In this document: positions 30,301 through 40,184 of the stretch, in pieces
Position numbering within the stretch: the stretch's first letter is position 1
How the letters are laid out: each line of letters opens with the position of its first letter
Assembly (NCBI GenBank): GCA_003117195.1
Contig: BDSI01000127.1
Location: 1 to 64,000, forward strand
Source: Eudorina sp. 2006-703-Eu-15
Taxonomy: Eukaryota > Chlorophyta > Chlorophyceae > Chlamydomonadales > Volvocaceae
Reading direction: 5' to 3'
Length of the DNA stretch: 64,000 nucleotides
Program-made: the position numbers and the translations under genes
Notes under the pieces: generated by a model
Seen by the model: only the letters and a program-made list of their open reading frames with translations
What the model was told of the DNA's origin: nothing
The model's database searches: none

Positions 30301-31993
30301 CGGGCCATGGCGGAGCATGTCAGGTGCGCCTGGCTGCGTTCCAGCGTCTTCACCGTGTACTTGGTGCTATAATAGGCAGCCTTGCGAGCGCAATCTTTCG
30401 CGGGCTGCAGCAGCGAGCAGCCTCCACCATCTGCAGTGGGCCGCACAAGCTGTTCCTGCACCTCGGCCGTGTAGTCACGGTCCACCTCACACGCCAGGGA
30501 GAACAACTGGTTGCAGCCGAACGCCAGCGCCGCAGCTGGGAAATGCGGCACAAGATTGGGTGCCAGACGAGGCAGCAGGAACAGCCCTCCTGCGCCGATC
30601 CACTGAAACGCCGTCCGAATCAAGCGCGGGAACTGCATGCCGCAGCTGCTGTCCGTGCCGCGGCAACCATGCCGCTTGCAGGTGCTGTTATGAGAATGGG
30701 TCAGGGTGCTGCGAATGACGACGGCGTGGTGTGCACGACATGCGGCACGCCGGGGCGGCGGCGGAAGGCCGCCGCCAGCACATCCAGCCAGGGTCCCAAA
30801 GTCGTAAGCGGCCGGCGGGCACTGGCTGTCCGCGGGTGGCGGGACGCGACCTTGCTCACGTGCGTCGTCGTCAGACATGCCGAACACATGCCGCTCCGAA
30901 TGACGACCCGGGTCGTAGTACGGCGACGGATACCACATCGCACACAGGGCATGTGCAAGCGCGAGCGCGCGGCAGTTGGGGCCGCTGAACAGCGCCTGCA
31001 GTCGCTCTGCCGCGAAGGTTGCGACGTGCGCGATCCCGTGCAGGTGCAACGCCAAGCGGCCGCTCTGCTCCACCTTCACCGCCACCTCAAATGTGACCCC
31101 ACAGAAGCAGTCCGGATTGGTCTGCTGCTTGGCGCCAGGTGCAAACCCGAAGAGCTGCTCGACGAGTACCTCCTTCGTGGCCACAAGTAGTGCAGCGCAG
31201 CTGTGGGGATCATCCCGTACTCGGCGCCATTTCTCGACCGTGCTAGGCACATGCGTCGGCCGGCCGTTGTCGTCGAAGTCGATGAGCTGACCGGAAGCGA
31301 CTACGGCACATGCCGCGTGCATGTCTGCCGGGTTCAGGTTGAAGAACAGCGGCGGCCAGCCGATGGTCATGCCAGCGGCGCGCATAGTGGCCTTCGCGCC
31401 GTTGTAGTATGCATCCGTCAGATCTATCCGCAAGGTGCCGAGGCGTGCACCCTCCACGAGCGACCGTACCAGGGGTGACTGTGGTTGAGCAGCTGACGCC
31501 GCTGAGGGTGACGGAACGGCAGCGCCAGTATGTCGGCCATAGCGCGCACGACATCTATCTCGGGGCACGCGTACCGCTGGATCGCCCAAACGCGGCTGCA
31601 GGTTCATGGCCACGCCCACCTGCGCCATGCACTGCTGCCGCACCAAGATGTCGTACATGCGCGCCAGAAGCATCAGGTTGCCGCTGAACTGCATCCGTGG
31701 CACCCGCCGCACCAGGTGGCGGCAGTACGCAGCGAACGACATGTTGATTGGCCGCTGCCCTGACAAGCCGAACGGGAAGGATGCCGGGAAGCAGACATTC
31801 AGAATGGCCGGGTGACGGTCGTCCAGGATGCCGGCGTCACGGCCGCCGGCCGCAAACACCAACCGTGCACGTCCTGTGAGCAAGTCATCCACGACGCTGG
31901 GCCTGGTGTCAAACTCGCTGCCATCCTCCGGCACAGTCGAAGGTTGCGGAAGAACGACTTCCAGCTCCTCCAGAGTGCCAAGTTCGGCATCAT
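27316..31993 (-). pseudogene. Helitron Rep/helicase, main exons
   Basis: The fifth exon runs from 31993 (after CTGTCACAG) to about 28389. It opens with the Helitron-like N-terminal domain (FPFGLSGQRPINMSFAAYCRHLV). The HUH Rep motif ALHLHGI lies at about 31038-31046, and the tyrosine motif AYYSTKYTVK at about 30360 carries the nicking tyrosines. A PIF1-type helicase begins with the Walker A box LGRPGTGKTQ near 28600. A short intron (about 28388-28268, GTATGT to CGCAG) separates the last exon, which has the Walker B-like VILEEIGMNSLGHLGA and helicase sequence down to 27316. Helicase motif VI is missing. The protein would nick, unwind and transfer a single strand by rolling circle. Confidence 0.88.
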
Positions 31994-32133
31994 CTGTGAC
32001 AGGCAGGCATGGAGACAACGAAAATAGGTTACCGCAATAACACCGGCTAATGAATATCATCACGAATGCAACGTTAAAAACAAACCAGTTCCCAAGAAGG
32101 CAACAAACACGACGACAACCTAACATGACTTAC

Positions 32134-34850
32134 CCGGAACGGGTACGACACAGGGTGGCTATCTTAAGATATAAATATCTATTCGGCCGAAAAACTTCTG
32201 AAATTTTAGATACTTTTGGCCTGCCAAAACATGGAGTTTAACATATTTTGACCCCTCCAATGGGACATGATATCTTCCCGTTGACATATACTCGGACGAG
32301 TGATTTGATCCCCGATATCTCCCACCCGGGATCGGTTCTCGCCGTCTGCAGTCATCTATGACTAAGTGTAGCACTTATGTGTTCGGTTTGTGGAAGTTTT
32401 CCATCAATGTTGCGCCCTGTCCGCTGCCCTCTGTAGATACTTCGGGCTGTTTCCAGTTGGAAATATCGCCCCATAGACAGATACTTTCAGCGTTTCGAAG
32501 CGAGGTGTATCTCTGGCCGTAGATACTCCCAAAAATAAGATAGCCACCCTGGTACGACACCTAATGGCTGCCGCACGATTGCCGCAAGCGGACATGCCGT
32601 CTGTTGCCCGTCACATCCTGGAGGAAGGACAGCAGACGTCGCCCGACAAATTATAGCAATGTGAACGGCATATGGAATGACACAAAGGAACGGATAAAGC
32701 AGCGAAATACACAGACATATAACCATGAATACAACCCCGCACACCTGTAGTTACAGGCGTTGCTGCAGCGGCCACCATCGCTTCATCCGCGTCGCTGGAA
32801 GATTCCGGTGCCTCTGTATATGGATACGACGGCAACAAGAGGCGAACAACGAAGTACGTGTTATATCGAACATGTAAACTAGATCTTTCACTAACGCGAA
32901 AATACACATGGCCAAGATTGTAAGTGTGAAAAAAGAAGCATACCTTGATCGTCGCCGACAACTATGCCCCGCCCAGCAGCCGCTTCGATCGTCTCCTGCA
33001 ATTGCCGTACACCGGCTGTACCGGTGCAGTCATGCAGAAACGTGGTGCGCAGCACGTTCGCCACCTCGGGGTCCGTCGGCCCGATGGCAGAACGTAGCAA
33101 TGCGTCCGGCACAGTCGCCGCACAACCCATCCGTTCATACTCAGACAATGCGTCCTCGTCCACGGCAAGGTCGTCCTCCTCGTTACGCTGCAAGAAGCGA
33201 ACCCAAGCCACGATGACAGCACCCTGCACTTTAAGGCCCGGCGCCCTCCGCACACGATCCAGCAGCTCCTGTCGGTTGCGCACTTGATCGACGCAAACGA
33301 TCGTGATGTTGCCGGCCAAGTCCTCCACACGAGCAGGCAGCACCCCCCGCAGCATGTTTGGATCCGGATTGACGATGGCGATGCCGTGCGACCGTGGCAC
33401 GTGGGAATACCTCAGGAGGCCGGTCCGGGAAGTGCAAGATAAGCACCTGCTGAACAATACGTCCACGGCCGATCGCCTGCCCCTCCAGGAACGTTGGCAT
33501 GGGCAACGGATCGCCCAGATGGTTGACACGTGGTACGTCTCCCGGATCAAGGCGCGCCAGCGCAGCTTCCGGTACACGGCGTGCTGCGACGGCATACAGA
33601 TAAAGGACAAACAACATATATGTAAATTCGCCACATTGCACACTCAAGACAGCAACGGACACACAACACAACACACCAAACGCAAAAATGTAAGCGTACC
33701 TTAGAGTACCCGCTTGCAATCATTACAAACTGGCCATCGCCGCACACCATGGCGACGCACATAACACCAAACACAAAAATGTGCACCCGATTCGGTATTA
33801 TGAATCCACAAGTAAGCGTACCTTCCAATGCCGGCTTGCAGTCATTGCAGATGCAGATCTGATCCGACTGGCCATCGCCGCACACCATGGTACGGTTTGG
33901 TAAATCCGGCTCCAGCCACATGCAGAACGGTACCTCCACACAAGCCGGATCCTCCGAACAGGCCCTGGGCTGTACACGCGGCGGATGGGGCCGCAAGTCC
34001 GGCGGCAGCTGCTCCAGTTGCGGCTCAGGCGCAGCCGTCTGAGCGGCCTGCTCTGCTTCATTGTCTGTGCCGTCTCCATCATCATCACCGTCTGCGCCCG
34101 CGATATCATCGAAGACTGCAGCGGGATCACTGCTGGGCCGTTCGGACTGTTGAACACGGTACCGAAACGGAAGCACAGGATCCGGTGGTGGAGGTGCATA
34201 GCCCTGAGGAGTACGTGCCATCCGCCGCCACGCCAATGTACGTGCATCCCGCGGCACAGCAGCCGTGCGCATGATGTCAGCCCGCAGGATATCCACGTTC
34301 GGAATCTCGCTCCAGATATGCAGAGTCGAATCGTCCACCGAACACTGCTCCGAGCAGACGGCGCAAACCCGAGAAGGCATGCGCCGGCGCAGCGCAGCCG
34401 CCAACCTGGACGCGACCTCCAGCTGTATCTCGTACGGCACCTGTCGTTCAGCTGTCAGCTGACCATTGGGCAAGTCCTGCACACGTCCCTCCGGCAAAGC
34501 CGAAAGGAACTTCGGCAACGTGTCCAGCTGGCGCTGAACACCGTATAAAAAATCAAAACGCAACAAGCTGCGCAGGCTGTCCACAAGGCTAGCCCCGGTG
34601 CCGCACTGGCTGCGCTGCTGTCGCTCCTGTCTCACGTGCAAACGGCTTGCAGCCAGAACCTCCCGATCACGAGCCTGAACATCCGGATCAGCACGAGCAA
34701 CAGCACGCTGCTGAGCATTCCGCCGCTGCTCCTCCGCTCGATACTCCGGATCGGTGCGAGCGACAGCATGCTGCTGAGCATCCCGCCGCTGCTCCTCCGC
34801 GCGATACTTCGCATCAGCGCGCCGTTGCCGTTTACGCACTGCGTCTTCTT
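32134..34850 (-). pseudogene. Helitron N-terminal exons
   Basis: Exon 1 (about 34850-33822) encodes a basic heptad-like region with repeated YRAEEQRR and Ala-Arg units, typical of Helitron N termini, then a Cys-containing domain ending ICNDCKPALE. Exon 2 (33583-32944) begins ARRVPEAALARLDPGDVP and contains PTFLEGQAIGRGRIVQQV and NPDPNMLRGVLP; a one-base shift near 33410 splits it. Exon 3 is 32813-32745 (EAPESSSDADEAMVAAAA). Exon 4 is 32617-32134 and is interrupted by the MITE. Each junction has GT and AG. The 5' boundary of exon 1 is uncertain and no ATG is assigned. Confidence 0.72.
32151..32552. mobile_element. hAT-type MITE, copy 2
   Basis: A 402-bp element with the same termini as the one at 4718 (CAGGGTGGCTATCTTA and its inverse). 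It is flanked by the 8-bp direct repeat GTACGACA (32143-32150 and 32553-32560). Near the ends it shares further sequence with copy 1 (ATATAAATAT, TTCGGCCGAA, AGTATCT units) but has about 165 more bases inside. It lies in the fourth exon of the Helitron, so it inserted after that element had arrived. Confidence 0.93.
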
Positions 34851-34862
34851 GTACACCGGTGC

Positions 34863-34941
34863 TGTAGCAGCGCGACACAAAGGCTTACTCGAGATGTCTG
34901 GAACCCCATTCTTGGGCTATTTTTTTCTTTGCGGTCCGGCC
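34863..34941 (+). repeat. 79-bp direct repeat, copy 1
   Basis: TGTAGCAGCGCGACACAAAGG to GCGGTCCGGCC is repeated with two substitutions at 35186-35264, 323 bases away. This copy overlaps the 5' end of the Helitron coding region. It contains a run of seven T that could act as a Pol III terminator. Confidence 0.8.
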
Positions 34942-35185
34942 TGTCAGCAGGGCTGGCTGTCCTGCTACATCTTCCCACACTCGGGGAATCGATCATCCTC
35001 GATCGAACTTGGACTTGGGGTCTTGGAACTCCGGGTAAGGTTTCGGGGAGGGGTTCAAGACATGGGGATCGCCTCAACCCTAACGCGGGTTGACTGTCCC
35101 TTCACCAAAGTGCACGCGCCCAGGACCGTTGCCGCCGGTGGGATTCGAACCCCGCCGCGTCGGCCAACCTAGGTCTCGATACCAG

Positions 35186-35264
35186 TGTAGCAGCGCGACA
35201 CAAAGGTTTACTCGAGATGTCTGGAGCCCCATTCTTGGGCTATTTTTTTCTTTGCGGTCCGGCC
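35186..35264 (+). repeat. 79-bp direct repeat, copy 2
   Basis: Second copy of the repeat at 34863. Between the copies, at about 35137-35160, lies a minus-strand tRNA T-arm-like string (GGGGTTCGAATCCCACC) without the rest of a tRNA. A local duplication of a 323-bp unit, or two solo ends of one element, would explain the pattern. Confidence 0.75.
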
Positions 35265-35732
35265 AAGCGGAAAGGTCCTCTTCACCAGGAAGCCGTCTGC
35301 TAACCCACCCAAACGCCCTGAGCCACGGGCACTTGACGACGGCAGCCTACTAGCTCGGTCTGACATTTATGACTGATAACACGAACGTCCAGAACTGATG
35401 ATGACGAACAAACTATAAAAAGCTTGTGATTTATTGATTACAAACATCTAACATAAATCTCAGAAATCCGGCACACAGCAACAAACAACGCTGTACGATC
35501 CAGACACCGTGAATGTTCAACGTTGTTCCCCGTTATGCTCGACCATATGCATAACAATAACAGAATATTTCAGCAACCCACCCAGCTCAACACGCGCTCA
35601 GAAATGACAAACGCGACAACTGACCCGCGAGCGACCCACGGGCCGGCTGCGCTCGACCGCGCCGCGCACCGGGCGCGAAACGCGGGCAGCTACGGCCCCC
35701 CGCGGCGCCGAACGGCGCCGGCTAGTCTATTA
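35265..35732. other. No gene seen
   Basis: No coding or RNA gene is visible. The stretch 35620-35720 is very GC-rich and contains the hairpin GGCGCC/GGCGCC with loop GAAC near 35703. Confidence 0.5.
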
Positions 35733-35784
35733 TCTATTAATGGCTCAGCGGTAGCTATGAGTTTGTCCTTAGGTAAAGGACACC
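35733..35784 (+). repeat. Short repeat with tRNA A-box motif, copy 2
   Basis: Nearly identical to 5996-6047. Contains TGGCTCAGCGGT, which fits the Pol III A-box consensus, and the 7-bp hairpin TGTCCTT/AAGGACA. The flanks differ from the other copy. Confidence 0.5.
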
Positions 35785-35872
35785 TAAGGGCCATTATATT
35801 ATGGCGACATTACTTATATTGCTACGTCGGGCCTCGAGAGTGAAAATCTCATTGAAGGCACATAACTTTGTG

Positions 35873-36090
35873 CGAGGGTTCGAGCCCCACATAGGGCGAA
35901 GAGTGCAAAATTGTATTATATATGTATATCAAGTTTTATACTTGCGTGGGTATAACGATACATGATATTGTCTCATTTAACAAGGCACACTTTATATCCT
36001 ATGTTGAGGTGCATGGTTGGGGTTTTAGGGGTTTGCACAAGCACACATCTACTTTGTTTAGGTTATGGTCAGGTTCTGCTCTAACGCCTG
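35873..36090 (+). repeat. tRNA-Lys-headed SINE, copy 3, 5'-truncated
   Basis: Begins inside the T arm of the tRNA-Lys head (GGGTTCGAGCCCCAC) and contains the complete tail found in copies 1 and 2, ending CTCTAACGCCTG at 36090. Truncation of the 5' end is the usual mark of incomplete reverse transcription and is the best argument that this family moves as a retroelement. Confidence 0.8.
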
Positions 36091-36446
36091 GGAGAAACTG
36101 CATTATTACGACGCAGTTTCCGACGCCTGTCGCGACATTTGCCTCCTATCGGTTTCCATGCGATGTGTCAATGATGACGTCCCTGCAGCTAGCTGTGTCA
36201 TGACATACTTTAGGGGCCCCGCCTTTTTTTGGCTCCATGAAGCTGATACCCCCATTGTCAGTCCCACCCTTGTCAGAACGGTGTGTTTCAGTATGATTCA
36301 CAGCCCAACCAGCAACAAGTGACCAGATGTCCACATATTAAGTCATCATGCTCTCTTCACGCCGTAGGCAGCAGCTGTTCTTCTTCCAGCAGTAATAACT
36401 AGGCTACAAAGGCATATGCCCTCTGAACCACTCAACCCTGCGTGAA
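36091..36446. other. Intergenic spacer downstream of ALG8
   Basis: No gene is visible. GGGGCCCCGCC followed by a T-run, GGCT and GAAGC at 36213-36242 resembles 14100-14131, which also lies next to a tRNA-Lys SINE. It may mark a terminus of an unidentified transposon. This stretch is the border between the repeat-rich part and the host genes. Confidence 0.5.
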
Positions 36447-39400
36447 TCAATTCAGGGAACTTGCACACTGTTTCCCTGCCAGTATGTCTCTCACCCACTC
36501 TACCATCATGTCCAGCCACACCGCCAGCACACCAAGGCTACTGTACACTGACGTCAGCATCAGAGGTGCAAACGACAGCCGGTGGTGCAAGGCCGGCACT
36601 GCTGTATGTATGACACTGACATAGAGCTCGACAGCCAAAAAGCAGGCCAAATAGAACACCGCCGACAGGCCAAGAACTCCTGCTTGGTTAACAAGCCTCA
36701 TCTCTCGGCATTCATTTGCGCTGGAAGCTCCCACGCACGAGCCCCCGACTGTCTGTCCTTTCCCGTCTGTACTGCCAGTGGTGCCCATATGCTGTGCTCT
36801 TAGGGTCGCCGCAGACACCGCCAAATATGCCACAACCAGAAGGACCTTGGCAGCGTATTCCTGCACTTGAAAGAGAAGCGGCAGCAGCCCGTAGCTGCCT
36901 GCAGTGGCCAGCACGAGGAAACGTGTTGCGGCCCGCGGGTTGGACACGGCCTCCACCGCTAGAGGAAGCAGCGCCTACAACAAGGACATCGGGATGGGTT
37001 CCAACAGCTTTAGGCAGCTGGAAATGAGTATGCGTGTTCAGCACTGTTGCATGTTGTTGCGCCCCGATTGTCACAATGGCCCAGTCGTACATGTCCATGA
37101 CAATTGTGAACGCCAGGGCAGCACACATAGTGTAAGAAAACATTATGTGATGTGGTGTCCGTCGTGGCCGAGCGCACCGCACCAAAGGCATCCGAGTGTG
37201 GGCTATCAAGAGTACGCATCCAACCAAAGCATTACATTTCACGCCATCAAAAGCAGCCTTGCAAGCTTCTACCAATGGCTCCACCGACCCACCACCAATA
37301 TTGCCTTCTCGTGGACGTGGTAGCCAAACACAAACCCGCACAGGAAGCTGTATGACACAGCACGAGCAAGGTTTCGCCGGATGTAGTCATGACGCCCGTC
37401 GCCCATCCATAACGCTGACAGGCAGGGCAACAACGCTAGCAGTACCGCCAGTGCTGTGATGGCCGGGGTCACCTGAGAAACACCTCAGCAGGTGAGGAAT
37501 ACCAATTGGTCCGGTACTCAGTTTGCAGATAACGACACAAAAGCGTTACGCTGACTTCATGTAATTTCAACAATTTATCAAGGTCTGCCGTACCTGTGGC
37601 AGCACTGCGAATTGGGAGACGCCTACTAGGCCGCCTGCAGAGCAGCAAGGAGCGGCACCAGCCATCTGAGTGTTCAAAAACATGGAAGGCTGTAGAAATG
37701 CAGGAAGGCTACAAGTGTACATTAAAGCTCCACAGTAAAGTACGGATGCATAAGGGTGCAAGAGATGCTCAACACAGATTCTTGCGGAGCGCCACATACC
37801 CGCCATGTTAGCTGTGCGCGCCTTCACACGCAGGCCCATATGGGCCATGTCCATCTTCAGCCGGGGCAACGCCACGACCAACAGCTTGTCGATGGCCGCA
37901 TAGGGCGCCCAGATGTTGGCGGCCCAGTACGCATGCAGTAAGCCGCGACCAAAGGGAAAGAGCCTGTGGAGGACCTGTCAAGAATCGACACAGTGACAAA
38001 TGCAGATGCAGGTGGAGGACGCGTGGCTAGAACACGTGGCAAGACGAACGCATGGGTACCACTGTGTACGCGTGTATGTAGGGGACAGTTGCGGAAATGC
38101 GAAGGCAGCAGGCGAGGTACACTCTTTCAACGGTGTAAGGGAACATAGTTCCGTTTCAATTACTGCACTCCTGACGCCTTGTTATACCTGTGGCAGCTGC
38201 CCCAAAGCGATGAAGGGTCCGAAGGAGACCCCGAAGATGGCCACCACACCCCCGCCAAGGACCGCCAACTGTGCCGCCGAGCGTCCGACTCCCAGCCCCA
38301 TCGCTGGTGTGCTGGCGGCACTGGGATAAGGATTTTCTGTGATTGCAGGCCCGAGTGCCGTGCCCTTGCAACAGTGGTGTCGCAGCAGATACACGAAGTA
38401 GGTAGGGGCGGCGTAAAGGAAGAGGTGCTTCAAGTTGAGAAGCGCCGCGAAGAGCAGGCCAGACAGCAGGTGGAAGCCAGTACGGGCCGCGAACAGGGAC
38501 CAGAGCAACAAGCCTGCACGCACAGCCATGTCACAAGATTGGAGGGCCCAATCCGAAACCCTTTCGGCCAACAATCCTCCCCCACGACCACAACGACCAA
38601 GGTATTCAGAAGAAGTGGTGCACGCTGAGGTCAGTATCGGACATGCAGCTGTTTCACAACAACCTAGCAAGACGAAGGGCGTCTTGGAGTCATCTCTCCT
38701 AATGCCTTACTTGTATGCCGCCCGCATGGGTAAGCACCCACCCCTCCGACCCCATGGCTCTGATCAATCCGACTCTGACCACCCACCCATCATTACACCA
38801 TTGTACTGGAAGTGCACGTGGTCCACCAGCAGCAAGCCCACGTTGCAGGACACCAGGAAGAATAGCGCAAGGCCACGGTGCAAACAGTTGCCGTAGCAGT
38901 CACCCTTGGGAGCCCTCCTCCCATCTTGTCGTACGTCAGGCGCAGTAACATCACTGCACAAAACATAAAACAGGATGAACTGGGTGCCGCAGGCTAGTTC
39001 ATCCGTCCGGAGGGGCCATCACGCGCCCCGAATTCCATGCATTTCCCCACAATGCCTCGATCACAGAACTACTTTTGTTCCCAGGGGATGTTCCAGCAAA
39101 CGCACTTACAGCGCCAGGGCATATGCGGCACTTAGGAGCATTATGTCCGTGACGATGACAGACAGCCGCTGCATCGCGTAGGTACGAGGGAAGGCAGGGT
39201 CGGGCAGTTAGCTCTGTCAGTCGTGGATGGCAACACATAGTGTAGAACTACCCGAAGGCCCCGATCTCAATAGGATTAGGTAGTGGAACGACAGGCAGGT
39301 GTCATGAAATACCGTGTGCCTCGGTTTACGCACCATGTCTTGTTGATCTCACCTGGAATAGCACCGTGGCTTTACTGGCATACTCGAGGTTATGTACGTC

Positions 39401-39764
39401 CAGCATCGCGGGGTCCACCAAGCGAGCCAGCTGAGAGAGGAGCCACTCAAACCAGGCGAAAAAAGGCGGGTAATCTAGCGTCCATTCCGAAGTCGCCTCG
39501 ACATACCTGCCCGTGCCGAGGAAAAAACAGCAGTCAGCACGCGGATTCCAGGCTGGGCCAACACGACGCCCATACCCAAACCAGCCCCTTGCATCCTTTT
39601 AAGACGCCAAACCGCATTTACCACTTGGAAATTGGAAGGCTGTGCGTGATGGCTAGCCAGTTCCGATGCACTTCAAAATCGGTAGACCGGTATGTAGGCA
39701 CCAAGAGCAGCTTAACAGCAGTCACGAAGACCGCCAGCTGCAAGCATACAGTTGCCAGTGACAT
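36447..39764 (-). CDS. ALG8: ALG8 alpha-1,3-glucosyltransferase (9 exons)
   Basis: Exons on the minus strand: 39764-39622, 39506-39353, 39168-39110, 38953-38799, 38513-38188, 37974-37800, 37634-37594, 37472-37296, 36974-36447; all have GT/AG borders, phases agree, and the product is 585 residues. ALG8 adds the second glucose to the dolichol-linked N-glycan precursor in the ER membrane. Diagnostic blocks are [20 protein letters not shown] (N terminus, the catalytic luminal Asp-Glu region), [83 protein letters not shown] and [24 protein letters not shown] and the adjoining HNLEYAS distinguish it from ALG6. Many hydrophobic helices are evident. The last exon carries an extra Gly/Ser/Thr-rich loop. 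An upstream in-frame ATG at 39842 would add 26 residues. Confidence 0.95.
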
Positions 39765-40184
39765 GATCTGAGCAATGTTAATTTCGTATTTCGAGCTTAT
39801 TAAGGAAAGGGTGTTGAGTAGGGATGTAAGGTAGCCTTGCACTGCTGCGCCTCAGAAACCACCAAACCAGCAAGATACACAAATTATTATAAACAACCAT
39901 TATCTTGCCATTACATTTTCGGGTGAAATCGGCATATCGCGACACACGTCGGTAACACGGTAAGCACGACTATGTCCGACCACGAAGTTAACTGCCATTG
40001 CTGGCGATTGGTTGGTTTGCCGCCCCCTAATAAGCTTGTGTGTGGTATCTCTACATATCGGGCTCTTCATTTCTGACGAAAACTATCTTGCACGGTATTG
40101 CTGCCTCGATTAGTAGTGCAGTTGTCCGTTCATTCCTACTTCCAGCTTTGAGCTTTAGGAGAAGAGTAGAAAGCAGAGGAGATT
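39765..40184. promoter_or_regulatory. Divergent promoter region between ALG8 and VPS26
   Basis: The ALG8 and VPS26 start codons point away from each other across about 420 bases, which must hold both core promoters and 5' untranslated regions. It is relatively AT-rich. No TATA box or other site can be assigned with confidence. Confidence 0.55.

Larger units (their letters stand above)
27316..34880 (-). mobile_element. Helitron, intron-containing, 3'-truncated
   Basis: A leftward rolling-circle transposon encoding a Rep/helicase protein in at least six exons. The helicase part ends near 27316 without its last motifs because the giant LINE begins there. The 5' end lies near or beyond 34880; the TC terminus and the 3' CTRR hairpin could not be located. 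A hAT MITE sits in its fourth exon (32151-32552). One frameshift near 33410 and the truncation show that it is dead. Confidence 0.85.

Noticed and set aside
36447..39764. ALG6 instead of ALG8
   Set aside because: The [12 protein letters not shown] block and the following HNLEYAS region are ALG8-type; ALG6 has a PPLTAYHS-type sequence there.
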